This document shows positions 16,967 through 26,061 of a stretch of DNA of 64,000 bases, one piece after another; the first letter of the stretch is position 1; the number at the start of each line of letters is the position of its first letter. A program made the translations under genes and the position numbers. This DNA comes from G942493375 sp942493375 (GTDB taxonomy: Bacteria; Armatimonadota; UBA5829), in contig OW818698.1 in the NCBI GenBank assembly GCA_942493375.1, positions 6,572,001-6,636,000 of the forward strand, in the 5' to 3' direction. The notes beneath the pieces are model-generated. The model made no database searches, had not been told where the DNA came from, and was given only the letters and a program-made list of their open reading frames with translations.

Positions 16967-18199
16967 ATGCGTCATATAGTTCACTTCTCACTGCTGCTTT
17001 TAGTTCTCTCCACAATATTCGTTGTATCCTGCCAAGCGCAGGAACTCACTGAACGTGTGCTGTTTACCAACGAAAATGGTTCCGCTGTAACCAACGGACC
17101 AACAAGCCCAACTACATTCACATTAAAACAACCGATGTTACTTACCAGCATTTCCACATATCACTACAATGGTGGAATTGGAGCGCCGGCAGGGACTATT
17201 GAGATTGTTTCGAGCAATAAGGCTTTTTCAACAAAGGGTCAGGCAGCTCTTGTGAAAAAGTTTTACTGGACTCGACCACTCTTTCTTGTTTTGTCTGCTG
17301 ACACCTATACTATCATCGATTCAAGTCCCAAAACATGGTCGAAGAATAGTCGGTCAAAAGGACAGGGATTCTATACCATTACCGGTAAAGATTTGGCTAC
17401 TTTGCCCGATCCACTAGTAAAGACTATATATACCAACGAATCAAATCTGAGCGATCATCCAGCAGGATTTCATGGAACCAGAGATGCACCGTTTAGGTTT
17501 TTCTTGACTGAACCCACAAACATCTCGTTCTTTCGCACGTATCACAAAATTGATATACCTCCATCCAGCAAACCATATATCCTGGAGATAAAGAATAGTA
17601 AGGGTGTGAGTATGGGTACTTGGCCTGCAGCAATATATAATGCTCATTATTTGTTTGCTGAGGTCAATCAGATATTTCCGGTGGACAATTATACGGTGAT
17701 TGATCCTCTGCCTGATGACACTTTAGCGCATACCGGATATAAGATTAGTGTTGCTGGAAAAAAAGTAATACCATCGGTTAAGGGTCCAGTAAATTCGATT
17801 TTCAGTAGTCGTGAATACCAGACTCCCATTACAAGTGCAAAAGGCGAGGTGACAATTTCCCGTAACATATACTCAAACACTGATAAAAGTGATACCAATT
17901 TCATTGCTTTGAGGACTAGTGTTTCCGTTGCTGGCGCGAATTTAATACTCTTAAAATCACTCAAATCTGAAGATACTGAGAGGACAGTAACTTACAAGAC
18001 TGAAGATGACCAAAGTGGTAAATACTTAACTATGCTTGCTGCAGTAAAGCTTGCACCTGTTTCAGGCAGCAGTATGGTTCAATATGAAATCCCATTCAAA
18101 CCAAAAGCTCCAGGAAAGGGGATTATCAATGTGTATCGAATTGAGAACGCTACGAGCGAGAAGACACTGCTGCTGGAAATTCCATATACTGTTCGTTAA
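16967..18199 (+). CDS. Putative lipoprotein with an internally duplicated domain, function unknown
   Basis: About 410 residues from the ATG at 16967, preceded by AAAGGAG; the longer ORF begins at a TTG that is itself part of the promoter -35 box. A hydrophobic signal ends in VVSCQAQ, a plausible lipobox with lipidated Cys. The mature protein contains two related ~110-residue units: FTLKQPMLLTSISTYHYNGG...AGTIEIV...SADTYTIIDSSP and FFLTEPTNISFFRTYHKID...YILEIKNS...PVDNYTVIDPLP. Each looks like a beta-sandwich. A third, different beta-rich region covers the C-terminal ~130 residues. I recognise no family. It has its own promoter and hairpin upstream, and converges on the ABC exporter gene. Confidence 0.7.
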   Translation: MRHIVHFSLLLLVLSTIFVVSCQAQELTERVLFTNENGSAVTNGPTSPTTFTLKQPMLLTSISTYHYNGGIGAPAGTIEIVSSNKAFSTKGQAALVKKFYWTRPLFLVLSADTYTIIDSSPKTWSKNSRSKGQGFYTITGKDLATLPDPLVKTIYTNESNLSDHPAGFHGTRDAPFRFFLTEPTNISFFRTYHKIDIPPSSKPYILEIKNSKGVSMGTWPAAIYNAHYLFAEVNQIFPVDNYTVIDPLPDDTLAHTGYKISVAGKKVIPSVKGPVNSIFSSREYQTPITSAKGEVTISRNIYSNTDKSDTNFIALRTSVSVAGANLILLKSLKSEDTERTVTYKTEDDQSGKYLTMLAAVKLAPVSGSSMVQYEIPFKPKAPGKGIINVYRIENATSEKTLLLEIPYTVR

Positions 18200-18325
18200 T
18201 ACTTCAGCAATTCCACATTGCACATGTCTGATAAAAAATTGACAAGCGCAGGTAGTGTCATTATGAGTTGGATTTAAGATGGCACTATCTGCACTGTTAC
18301 TCAATTAACCTTTCGAATATCTATT

Positions 18326-20149
18326 CTATGCATCTTCTTCATTAGTCGATGTATCTTCTGCCTCATCATCTATCCAGAACTGCTGGTGATACATCTGTGC
18401 GTATCTGCCGTCGGCTTCGACCAGTTCATTGTGTCCGCCACGCTCAACTATGTTCCCACCCTCTAACACCAGGATGGTGTCTGCATTGCGCACTGTGCTC
18501 AATCTGTGTGCAATGATGAATGTTGTCCGGCCTATCATAAGCCTATCCAACGCCTGGTGTATCAAGAACTCAGACTCTGAGTCTACCGACGATGTGGCTT
18601 CATCCAGTATTAAAATGCTCGGGTCAGCAAGCACTGCTCTTGCGATGGCGATTCTTTGTTTCTGTCCGCCGGATAGTTTGATTCCACGTTCACCTATCTG
18701 AGTCTCATATTTATTCTCCAAACGCTCAATGAATTCATGGGCGTTTGCAGTTTTTGCGGCGTTTATGATTTCCTCATCGCTTGCTCCGGGTTTGCCGAAA
18801 ATAAGATTTTCTTTTACACTGCCGTTGAAAAGAAATGTTTCCTGCAAGACCAGCGATATATTCCTCCGCAGATCGCTCTGCTTGTAGTTACGGACATCTA
18901 TCCCGTCAACCAGTACGCTCCCTGTAGTTACATCATAGAACCTGGGGATCAGGTTGATAAAGCTAGACTTACCTGCGCCGCTCTGCCCGACGATGGCTAT
19001 TCTCTGTCCTGGTGAAGCTATAATGCTGACATTGTTAAGCACCTCTTCTCCGGTTGAATAGCGGAAACAGACATTCTGAAACTCAACCGCGCCGGTTATA
19101 CGTGTTACAGGGAGAGGATCTGCCGGATCCTGGATTTCCGGAATGGTGTCCAGGACTTCAAAAATGCGTTCCCCTGATGCTAGAGCCCGTTGAATTGAAT
19201 CAAAAGTGCGGATAAACTCACCCACCGGCTGGTAGAAGTTCGCGACATACATCAGGAATGCTGTCAACATACCTACAGTGAATTCTCCTTTTGAAATCAT
19301 ATAGGCCCCAACCCCAAGGACCATCACAGTACCCATTGTGGTCAGTGTTTGAATAGCAGGATAGAAGACGGAGGTCATCTTGGTGGCTTTGACATTTTGG
19401 ACTTGCAGGCCATCGCTGGTAGCTGCTACCAAATCGTGCTCTTCTATCTCCCGGTTAAATGCTTTTATCACTCGGATCCCGGATAAGTTTTCCATCAATT
19501 TGGCGCTGAACTCTCCCATGTTTTCCCGGATAGATCGGTAGACAACTCTTATCCGGCGTGTGAAGAAATACAGGCTAAACCCGAGGATGGGTAATGGTAT
19601 CAGCACCAGAGTCGCCAGCTGCCAGCTGTATGAGTACATATAATACAACGCAAACGCCACACCGAAGACCTGGCGGACCAGGGAGTTGGATGTGTTTACA
19701 ATCAAGCCCTCCAGCTGGTTGACATCTCCTGTTACACGAGCAACTAGATCTCCGGTGCGTTTGTTATCGAAGTAACTGAGAGAGAGCAGCTGGAAGTGGT
19801 CGTAAATGGTCACTCTGAGGGTGTGAAGCAGGCTTTGCCCCGCAACATTCATCCAGTATCCACTTAAAGATCCTATCAGCTGTCCTGCGATAACGATCCC
19901 GAGGTAGAGGAGTATTACATGGACAAGTAGTGTGTAGTTACCGGCACCTATAACAGTGTCAATTGTATACTGGATTATCCTGGGTGGTTGCTGGCTTAAG
20001 TAGACTCCTGCCAATGTGCAGAATAAGCCAAATATCAATACCGGCCCCAGTGGTTTTGCCCATTGCAGGCTTCTCTTAAAAGCTGTTCTAGCGTCTTGTG
20101 GAGTGCGTGGGCCAACTCCTCCCCAACGTCCTCCTCCCTGCATGTTCAT
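18326..20149 (-). CDS. ABC transporter, fused membrane and ATPase domains (MsbA/lipid or drug exporter type)
   Basis: 607 residues. An N-terminal six-helix transmembrane region (first helix VLIFGLFCTLAGVYL near residue 40) is followed by an ATPase domain with Walker A GQSGAGKSS near residue 390, signature LSGGQKQR, Walker B ILILDEATS and the H-loop IIAHRLSTV. The layout is that of a homodimeric type IV exporter of the MsbA/LmrA/BmrA kind that moves lipids, drugs or peptides outward. The N-terminal ~25 residues are Gly/Arg-rich. No substrate can be assigned and no partner ABC gene adjoins it, supporting a homodimer. Its start lacks a strong SD. About 400 bases without a gene separate it from the divergent ppx operon. 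Confidence 0.9.
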   Translation of the reverse strand: MNMQGGGRWGGVGPRTPQDARTAFKRSLQWAKPLGPVLIFGLFCTLAGVYLSQQPPRIIQYTIDTVIGAGNYTLLVHVILLYLGIVIAGQLIGSLSGYWMNVAGQSLLHTLRVTIYDHFQLLSLSYFDNKRTGDLVARVTGDVNQLEGLIVNTSNSLVRQVFGVAFALYYMYSYSWQLATLVLIPLPILGFSLYFFTRRIRVVYRSIRENMGEFSAKLMENLSGIRVIKAFNREIEEHDLVAATSDGLQVQNVKATKMTSVFYPAIQTLTTMGTVMVLGVGAYMISKGEFTVGMLTAFLMYVANFYQPVGEFIRTFDSIQRALASGERIFEVLDTIPEIQDPADPLPVTRITGAVEFQNVCFRYSTGEEVLNNVSIIASPGQRIAIVGQSGAGKSSFINLIPRFYDVTTGSVLVDGIDVRNYKQSDLRRNISLVLQETFLFNGSVKENLIFGKPGASDEEIINAAKTANAHEFIERLENKYETQIGERGIKLSGGQKQRIAIARAVLADPSILILDEATSSVDSESEFLIHQALDRLMIGRTTFIIAHRLSTVRNADTILVLEGGNIVERGGHNELVEADGRYAQMYHQQFWIDDEAEDTSTNEEDA

Positions 20150-20547
20150 AAGTCCGGTTTTCCGCAGAAAATTGTCAGAAACATAAATCTGGCAATCAAT
20201 AAAAAGCGGTTTGCTCCAATCAACAAAAAATAAGAAAGTGTTGCACTAGTCATGTTATACATTGTGATCAGCTCTTAAGGCAAATGGAGTAGAAGTTAAT
20301 GAATGCTTGTTATACGGTAGTCTAATGGCATTTGCAGCCGAATTGGCAGTAAAACGAGCTGTTTTCGCCCCTTAACCGAAAAAAACTATTTTTTATGCAT
20401 ACTCTAGCTCAAAAACGTGCGCAAAAAGCAGGAAACCGGGTAACCTGTTGTAGAAGTAGAACATGCTTAACGAAATCTCTAGCCTGTATTATTCGCCAGC
20501 AATGAATAATATGAGCTATTGAGGTTATTGTTTGGTATAGTCAGGGA
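20150..20547. other. Intergenic region between divergent ABC exporter and Ppx genes
   Basis: About 400 bases without a convincing gene. It should hold promoters for both directions, but I see no clear -35/-10 pair. The segment at about 20415-20450 is rich in short complementary words (CAGG...CCTG around GAAACCGGGTAA, preceded by GTGCGCAAAAAGC) and could be a small structured leader for the Ppx gene; it does not clearly match a riboswitch class I know. A mini-copy of the AGCCCGC/ATTATTC repeat follows at 20481-20517. Confidence 0.4.
20481..20517. repeat. Miniature copy of the AGCCYGC-ATTATTC repeat family
   Basis: AGCCTGTATTATTCGCCAG followed by AATGAATAATATGAGCT forms an imperfect palindrome (TATTATTC against GAATAATA). 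It reproduces only the two ends of the ~77 bp family found at 31191, 31962 and elsewhere, without the central part. Confidence 0.5.
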
Positions 20548-21534
20548 ATGACGTGCGGTGTGAACCGTTTGTCTTTAGATCGGGTGGTTCTGGAAAAAGT
20601 GAGACGAGCTGCGACAATAGATATTGGTACCAACACTGTAAAACTTGCTGTAGGGCAGGTTGATGACAACAACGAGTTCCACCTGTTGAAGGATGCGTCG
20701 GTTGGCGTTCGCCTGGGTGAGGGTCTTGATGCTTCAGGAGTACTGGATCCCGATGCTCAAGAGAGGGCCGTACGTGCTGTAGGTAAGCATCTTGCAATGG
20801 CTTACTCCCTAAACACGCAGGAAATCTCCCTGGGTGCTACTGCTGCAGTTCGTGATGCCAAGAATGGCTCTGATTTTTTGGCAAGGTTGAAATCCGAATA
20901 TGATTGTAACGTCAGGGTGATTACAGGCGAAGAAGAAGGTGCATATGCATATCGTGCAGTAGCACTGGATCCTGCGTTGAGCCAATTCGATTCCAGCCAG
21001 GTTACTGTGGATGTTGGTGGAGGATCGACTGAATTCACTTTTGGTTGTGGCAGGAGTGTTCACAGTACTATAAGTATCAGGCTTGGGGCCGTCAGACTGA
21101 CAGAGCGTTATTTGCCTTTCGAAACGCCAAACTCCAGACAGATATCGGAAGCTGCCGCATTTGTTGATGGTCGGCTTGCTGCTTTAGAACAGCTTCCTGA
21201 CATCCGGAGAATCGTTGGTATTGGCGGAAGTGTAGTTAACCTTGCCAGGATTTGGAATGAAGTCCCGCCGGATAAAACAGAAGAAGTCCACGCTACGGCA
21301 CTGACCGAGGACAATCTGGCTCAGCTGGTTGAAGGTATGTGCGCTTTAAGTCCTGACAAGCGAAAGACCCTGATAGGACTAGATCCTGACCGTGCGGACA
21401 TCATAGTAGCCGGAGCAGTTATTCTCTGGAGAGTTCTCAGGTTCTTCGAGAAAGACCAGATGACTGTATCCATTATGGGGTTCAGACATGGATTGCTCTA
21501 TGAGATGCTAATGATTGGGGCTGATGAAAAATAG
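20548..21534 (+). CDS. Ppx/GppA phosphatase domain protein, catalytic half only
   Basis: 328 residues covering only the actin-like phosphatase domain of the Ppx/GppA family: TIDIGTNTVKLAVG (phosphate loop), ATAAVRDAKNG, VITGEEEGAYAY, VTVDVGGGSTEF, RIVGIGGSVVNLA and PDRADIIVAGAVIL. Family members hydrolyse polyphosphate or (p)ppGpp. The usual C-terminal HD domain is absent here and is encoded by the next gene, in another frame, with an 11-base overlap. The exact start is uncertain: the ATG at 20548 has AGGG very close, while a GTG at 20599 (just before RRAATIDIG) has GGAAAAA. The paralogue at 22195 keeps both domains in one chain. Confidence 0.85.
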   Translation: MTCGVNRLSLDRVVLEKVRRAATIDIGTNTVKLAVGQVDDNNEFHLLKDASVGVRLGEGLDASGVLDPDAQERAVRAVGKHLAMAYSLNTQEISLGATAAVRDAKNGSDFLARLKSEYDCNVRVITGEEEGAYAYRAVALDPALSQFDSSQVTVDVGGGSTEFTFGCGRSVHSTISIRLGAVRLTERYLPFETPNSRQISEAAAFVDGRLAALEQLPDIRRIVGIGGSVVNLARIWNEVPPDKTEEVHATALTEDNLAQLVEGMCALSPDKRKTLIGLDPDRADIIVAGAVILWRVLRFFEKDQMTVSIMGFRHGLLYEMLMIGADEK

Positions 21535-22099
21535 TGACGAACTGATCAGTTATGCAGAGCGGTATTTCTTTGACGCTGAGCACTCATTGCAGGTTTTGAA
21601 ACTTAGTGAGTTATTGTTTGAGTGTCTAGCCGGTCTGCATAAGCTGACTAAGTCGTATCTATTCTCTCTGCAATCTGCAGCTATACTTCACGACATAGGT
21701 CTGCACAACGGTGCCATCAAGCACCATAAGAGTTCCTCAGACATATTAATGGCAGACCCACCCCCCACGATCGGTCCTGATATCCTACCTAGAATAGCCT
21801 GTATAGCACGCTACCATCGGAAAGCTCTGCCAAGTCCTTCACACTCAGTATATGCCCATCTATCTTCACGTGAACGTGGTGTGGTTCAGAAGCTGTCAGC
21901 CATTATACGTATTGCTGATGGATTGGATTACGCACATGAGTCATGTGTTGATTCACTCACGTGCGATATACGATCAGGCAAGGTAGTAATCCAATTGAAG
22001 GCAAAATGTGATTGTTCAGATGGTATACGGCAAGCTCTCAAGAAAGCGGACCTTTTCCAGCAGATATTTGGTAGAGAGATTGAATTTCAGCAAAAGTAG
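21524..22099 (+). CDS. HD-domain protein corresponding to the detached C-terminal half of Ppx/GppA
   Basis: About 191 residues. The HD signature AAILHDIGLHNG, the later ARYHRKALP and IIRIADGLDYAHES are characteristic of the HD domain found at the C-terminus of long exopolyphosphatases. It corresponds to the C-terminal part of the 515-residue paralogue (LVHDVGTFIS...CHRKQSP...VLRVADALDRSQ). The ATG at 21524 lies inside the end of the preceding gene, whose stop is at 21532-21534, so translation is probably coupled. The two products likely assemble into one enzyme. A frameshifted ancestral fused gene, or programmed frameshifting that still joins them, are alternatives. Confidence 0.8.
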   Translation: MKNSDELISYAERYFFDAEHSLQVLKLSELLFECLAGLHKLTKSYLFSLQSAAILHDIGLHNGAIKHHKSSSDILMADPPPTIGPDILPRIACIARYHRKALPSPSHSVYAHLSSRERGVVQKLSAIIRIADGLDYAHESCVDSLTCDIRSGKVVIQLKAKCDCSDGIRQALKKADLFQQIFGREIEFQQK

Positions 22100-22194
22100 A
22101 TCGCGTTTTATTGTAGCAATCCTCTTAATAGCACAAAATTCATGCAAGCATTTCACTCATCCATATATTATACAAAGGTTATTGGAGCAGTAAA

Positions 22195-23742
22195 TTGAAA
22201 ACCATCGGAGCAATAGATATTGGAACCAACTCCATTCGCCTGGCGGTGGCCAAGGTGGACCAGAGTCACAGTTATCACCTTGTGCTTGTGCAGAAGGAAG
22301 TTATTCGTCTTGGAGAGGGAGAATTTGCCCATAACAAGATCACCAGAGCAGCTATGGAAAGAGGTTTACTGGTTCTACGTCGTTTTGTAGAGATAGCCAG
22401 CAGGCATGGCGCTCAGGAAATCACTGTTGTAGCCACTGCAGCTGTTAGGGAAGCTCAGAACAAGCAGGAGTTTGTTGATAGAGCCAGAGATGAGGCTGGG
22501 GTAGAGGTAAAGGTGGTCTCAGGTCTTGAAGAAGCCAGGTTGATTTATCTAGGGATATCCAGCGGATCTGATCTAGCTGATAAGAATGGTCTGTTTATCG
22601 ACATTGGCGGTGGCACCACAGAGCTCATACTCGGTGACAAGATGGACTACAGATATCTTGATTCCGTTAAACTGGGTGCTATAAGATTAAAAGATATGTT
22701 CCTATCCGGAAACACAGGGCCTGTTACGCCTCGTAAGTTTTCAGAGATGTTGGATTACATAAGAGGGGCATCAAGTAATGCGACCCGGAAGATTACTGAA
22801 ATGGGCTTTGATGCTGCATATGGAAGTTCCGGAACTATAATCAATCTTGGGGAGATAACTGCGAAAAGAGTATCCCCAGGCATAAACAATATACGCAACT
22901 ATTTGCTCAAGTATTCCGACCTTGTAGAGACAACCGCTATGCTTTGCAGTCTCAGTGTAGATGAACGCCGCAATGTTCCCGGCATTAACCCGGAGAGAGC
23001 TGACATAATAGTCAGTGGAGCAGCAATACTTCAGGGTGTGATGAGTGGGGTCGGTGCAGATAGTATAAGAATTTCAGACAGGGCGCTGCGTGATGGAATA
23101 GTTATTGATTATATATTCCAGGAAGACCTGGTAAAGGAAGAATTTCTGGCTACTTCCCCGAGACTGCGGAGCATAATGCAACTGTGCCGGTCCTGCAACT
23201 ATGAGGAGAAGCATGCCGCAAAAGTGACCGAGCTTGCTCGTTTGATATTTGCTCAGCTCAGGGATCTTGGTGTGCACTCATATGGTAAGCGTGAGGAAGA
23301 GCTTCTCCGTTATGCTTCGCTGGTCCATGATGTGGGAACATTTATCTCTATGGCTGACCATCATAAGCACTCACACTATCTGATTAAAAACTGGGGGCTA
23401 TTGGGCTTTGACAGTGAAGAAGTTGAGATCATTGCTGCATCCGCTCTATGCCATCGTAAACAGAGTCCAAAGAAAAGTGCCGGTATGTCACTGAGTCCAG
23501 CACACCGACGGTTGGTTGAAGTAATTGCGTCTGTTCTTAGAGTTGCTGATGCACTGGACCGAAGTCAGTTAGGATATGTCAGGGAGGTCATTTTGCGGTG
23601 GATTAAAGCACCTTCCAAGATGGTGATTGAGATCTACTGCGGTGAAGATTGTCCGTTGGAAATGTGGTCACTGGAAGAGAAAAAGATTCTGTTCGAGAAT
23701 ACATTTGAAGTGGACTTGTCTATCAAGCGAATATCAGGATAG
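22195..23742 (+). CDS. ppx: Exopolyphosphatase / Ppx-GppA family phosphatase, two-domain form
   Basis: 515 residues. The TTG start has GGAG eight bases upstream. The phosphatase domain shows GAIDIGTNSIRLAVAKVD, ATAAVREAQNKQ, VVSGLEEARLIYLG, FIDIGGGTTEL and AYGSSGTIINLGE. The HD domain from ~330 shows LVHDVGTFISMADHHKHSHYLI, ALCHRK and RVADALDR. This is the usual long exopolyphosphatase layout, degrading inorganic polyphosphate or pppGpp. It follows the split paralogue by about 95 bases on the same strand. The symbol reflects family membership; gppA would be equally defensible. Confidence 0.85.
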   Translation: MKTIGAIDIGTNSIRLAVAKVDQSHSYHLVLVQKEVIRLGEGEFAHNKITRAAMERGLLVLRRFVEIASRHGAQEITVVATAAVREAQNKQEFVDRARDEAGVEVKVVSGLEEARLIYLGISSGSDLADKNGLFIDIGGGTTELILGDKMDYRYLDSVKLGAIRLKDMFLSGNTGPVTPRKFSEMLDYIRGASSNATRKITEMGFDAAYGSSGTIINLGEITAKRVSPGINNIRNYLLKYSDLVETTAMLCSLSVDERRNVPGINPERADIIVSGAAILQGVMSGVGADSIRISDRALRDGIVIDYIFQEDLVKEEFLATSPRLRSIMQLCRSCNYEEKHAAKVTELARLIFAQLRDLGVHSYGKREEELLRYASLVHDVGTFISMADHHKHSHYLIKNWGLLGFDSEEVEIIAASALCHRKQSPKKSAGMSLSPAHRRLVEVIASVLRVADALDRSQLGYVREVILRWIKAPSKMVIEIYCGEDCPLEMWSLEEKKILFENTFEVDLSIKRISG

Positions 23743-23773
23743 TATTCTATTGATATTGTATCTATAGCCAAAA

Positions 23774-23821
23774 TAGCCATCTGTTTGCCCTTCGACTGCG
23801 CTCAGGACTAATAGATGGCTA
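23774..23821. repeat. Palindromic repeat, CTTCGAC/CTCAG family
   Basis: TAGCCATCT and AGATGGCTA form the outer arms; the centre holds CCCTTCGACTGCGCTCAGGA. It lies in the convergent gap between ppx and the HtrA protease gene. Confidence 0.7.
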
Positions 23822-23822
23822 A

Positions 23823-23856
23823 ATTAAGACCCGGAACGTTTGCTCCGGGTCTTAAT
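23823..23856. terminator. Convergent-gene terminator hairpin
   Basis: A 13-bp perfect stem, ATTAAGACCCGGA paired with TCCGGGTCTTAAT, with an eight-base loop, lies just beyond the stop codon of the HtrA gene and between the two convergent genes. AT-rich sequence flanks it on both sides. Confidence 0.75.
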
Positions 23857-23864
23857 ATTAATTG

Positions 23865-25319
23865 TCAGTCTTTGGTTAGTTCAAGGATTGTAGTCCTATC
23901 ACCTCTTTGAACTACTACTACAGCTGTATCTCCAGACTTGAGTTTACGTATTTCTTTCAGGAAAGAGTTTACGCTGGTTACCGGAGTGTCGTTTACTTCG
24001 GTAATAACATCACCCTGTCTAATACCCGAACGTTCTGCTTCACTTCCGGATTCTACACTGCGTACCAATACACCTTTGGTTCCTTCCGGTATGTTTAGCT
24101 GTTTGGTTGCTTCTGGAGTAAGAGGTTGAACTGACAGGCCTAACTGCTTATCTGCTTGCTCTTGCGGATTTTCTGCTTCTTCTGAAGGAAGTTCTGCAAG
24201 CTTTACTTCAATTACTTTGTCTTTCTTGTCTCTGACAATAGTGACTTTTACAGTGTCGTTAGGTTCCATTACCTCGACTGTATGCCTGAGTTCAACAGCA
24301 GAGCCTACCTGCTTGCCATCTATTTTAGTGATGACATCTTTGACTCGAAGACCTGCTTTGTCTGCAGGGCCATCTTTCTCAACGGACTCTATCAAGGCGC
24401 CCTTATTTACACCAAGCTGTTTGGAGAGAAGAGGGGTTATGTCTCTGGGGTAGACTCCGAGGTATGCACGGGTCACTTTTCCTTTACTAATCAATCTCTG
24501 CATGACGAATTTGGCTGTGTTTGCAGGAATTGCAAATCCTATTCCGGCACTACTGCCCGTAGGGGAAATTATTGCTCCATTGATCCCCATTACCTTGCCA
24601 TCAAGATTCATCAACGGACCACCGGAGTTTCCGGGATTTATTGATGCATCAGTCTGTATTACTTCAGGATAGGGTAGGGGCATGTCCGGGTCGGTCTGCT
24701 TGCGTAAAGCGCTTACGACTCCGACTGTGACTGTGTTCTTCAGTCCGAATGGTCCGCCCATTGCTATACACCATTCGCCTGCCTTGACTTCATCTGAATC
24801 GGTGAATCCTGCAGCAGGAAGATCTTTTGCTTCGATCTTTACCAGAGCCAGGTCTGTGCGCGGGTCTCTGGTGACTACACCTTTGAACTCACGACCGTCA
24901 GAAAGCATAACTGTTACACGGTCTGCACCTCCGACAACGTGGTCATTTGTTAGTATGTATCCGTCTGACCTGACAATGACTCCGGTTCCGGTGCCAGTTT
25001 GTCTCTGTTTACCTCCGCCTCTTGGCATTGGTTGTTCGTCACCAAAAGGCATTCCGAACAAATCACCAAATCCCTGCATTGAGGGAGCATCTACGAGTTT
25101 TTCACTTTTTATGGAAACCACACTGGGTGCAGCCTTCTGAACTACATCAGCAAATATTGTCCTGAAGTCTTCCATTTTCACTTCAGGACTAACAGCCTGG
25201 GCAGGACTGATCACTGGGCGGTTCAAGTTATAAGCCAGCGAAAATCCCAGGGCGATGCTCAGCACGACAACAATAGCCAGGCTGGTTTTACCGTTGAGTA
25301 ACACTGCTAAACGTTTCAT
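23865..25319 (-). CDS. HtrA/DegP-type serine protease with two PDZ domains
   Basis: 484 residues. A single N-terminal hydrophobic helix (LAIVVVLSIALGFSLAY) serves as signal or anchor, so the protein acts outside the cytoplasmic membrane. The chymotrypsin-like triad is visible as His127 (TNDHVVGG), Asp156 (DPRTDLALV) and Ser232 (NPGNSGGPL). Two PDZ domains follow, at ~285-380 (YLGVYPRDITPLLSKQLGV) and ~390-480 (LGLSVQPLTPEATKQLN). This is the DegP/DegQ/MucD layout used for periplasmic protein quality control. A Met/Gly/Pro-rich loop lies at residues ~78-105. AGGAG lies eight bases before the ATG. It is encoded downstream of an ECF sigma/anti-sigma pair that may form an envelope-stress response with it, although a terminator separates them. 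Confidence 0.93.
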   Translation of the reverse strand: MKRLAVLLNGKTSLAIVVVLSIALGFSLAYNLNRPVISPAQAVSPEVKMEDFRTIFADVVQKAAPSVVSIKSEKLVDAPSMQGFGDLFGMPFGDEQPMPRGGGKQRQTGTGTGVIVRSDGYILTNDHVVGGADRVTVMLSDGREFKGVVTRDPRTDLALVKIEAKDLPAAGFTDSDEVKAGEWCIAMGGPFGLKNTVTVGVVSALRKQTDPDMPLPYPEVIQTDASINPGNSGGPLMNLDGKVMGINGAIISPTGSSAGIGFAIPANTAKFVMQRLISKGKVTRAYLGVYPRDITPLLSKQLGVNKGALIESVEKDGPADKAGLRVKDVITKIDGKQVGSAVELRHTVEVMEPNDTVKVTIVRDKKDKVIEVKLAELPSEEAENPQEQADKQLGLSVQPLTPEATKQLNIPEGTKGVLVRSVESGSEAERSGIRQGDVITEVNDTPVTSVNSFLKEIRKLKSGDTAVVVVQRGDRTTILELTKD

Positions 25320-25443
25320 AGTTTCTACTCCTGATTGGTGCTAATTAATGTTTTTACGTATATAGCCGTTGTATATAACTGCTATGTCTTTTCAGGTTTT
25401 TTGACGGAAGCAATTTGGAACTGGTTCCATGTTAAAATCAAAA

Positions 25444-25465
25444 AGGCTATCCCGAGGGATAGCCT
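25444..25465 (-). terminator. Rho-independent terminator of the ECF sigma/anti-sigma operon
   Basis: On the minus strand, AGGCTATCCC and its complement form a stem followed directly by TTTTTGATTTT. It starts 27 bases after the anti-sigma stop codon and is the clearest intrinsic terminator in the window. Confidence 0.85.
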
Positions 25466-25491
25466 GCAGGAGAAAACGAAAGAAAATCAAA

Positions 25492-26040
25492 TCATTGACT
25501 AAATACAGCAGGATATATTTCCATCTGACTATCCGCATATGGACTTCTATCGCCAACTAATTGTAAAGGCCTGTCATTGCTAATACAATACGGTATTCCC
25601 GGGACATTTGGCATACGAGTGAAACCGTTGGTACTTGCATCAATCATTGCCATATACTGGTCTCCGTTAAACTCATTTCTGCCACTGCTGGTTCCCGTAT
25701 AGTTGGCATATAGAGCTATAAATAGCAGTCCACAGAGAGCAGCAGCGAATCCTGCTCGGGCAAAATTATTCGTAAATATAGACCGATGAGTTTCCCAAAA
25801 AGAGTGGAAACGGCTGGACGATGGGTGATCAAGACACAGCATTATATCACCCAGTAGTTCCTCGCGGGGGATAGCCGTCCTGAGCCTGGAGAGCAATAAC
25901 TTTGTTTTTCTGACCGATGCCAGCTCTGTTGAACAGGACTCGCATTCCGATACATGCCTGCGAATCAACAGCATCTCTTCGCCAGTAAGTTCACCGTCCA
26001 GATACGCAGACAGCTTGTTTATAATGTGTCTACAATTCAT
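25492..26040 (-). CDS. Anti-sigma factor with N-terminal zinc finger (zf-HC2) and one membrane helix
   Basis: 182 residues. The N-terminus MNCRHIINKLSAYLDGEL followed by RRHVSECESC gives the His-x3-Cys-x2-Cys anti-sigma zinc-finger motif. A transmembrane helix (FAAALCGLLFIALYA) lies near residue 105, leaving a ~75-residue outer domain with no recognised fold. Such proteins bind and hold an ECF sigma factor at the membrane until a signal arrives. The gene starts 21 bases after the stop of the ECF sigma gene, a typical arrangement for partners. Confidence 0.88.
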   Translation of the reverse strand: MNCRHIINKLSAYLDGELTGEEMLLIRRHVSECESCSTELASVRKTKLLLSRLRTAIPREELLGDIMLCLDHPSSSRFHSFWETHRSIFTNNFARAGFAAALCGLLFIALYANYTGTSSGRNEFNGDQYMAMIDASTNGFTRMPNVPGIPYCISNDRPLQLVGDRSPYADSQMEIYPAVFSQ

Positions 26041-26061
26041 TGCTAATCACCAATATCCAAT

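Noticed and set aside
18238..18266. TTGACA and TATGAG 17 bases apart on the plus strand
   Set aside because: It would drive transcription into the convergent end of the ABC exporter gene; no gene lies downstream in that direction.
20405..20450. Riboswitch, considered for the GCGCAAAAAGC...GGTAACC segment
   Set aside because: It resembles the c-di-GMP-I (GEMM) core only in scattered words; the conserved GCAAAGC and receptor helices are not in order. Left as an unassigned structured region.
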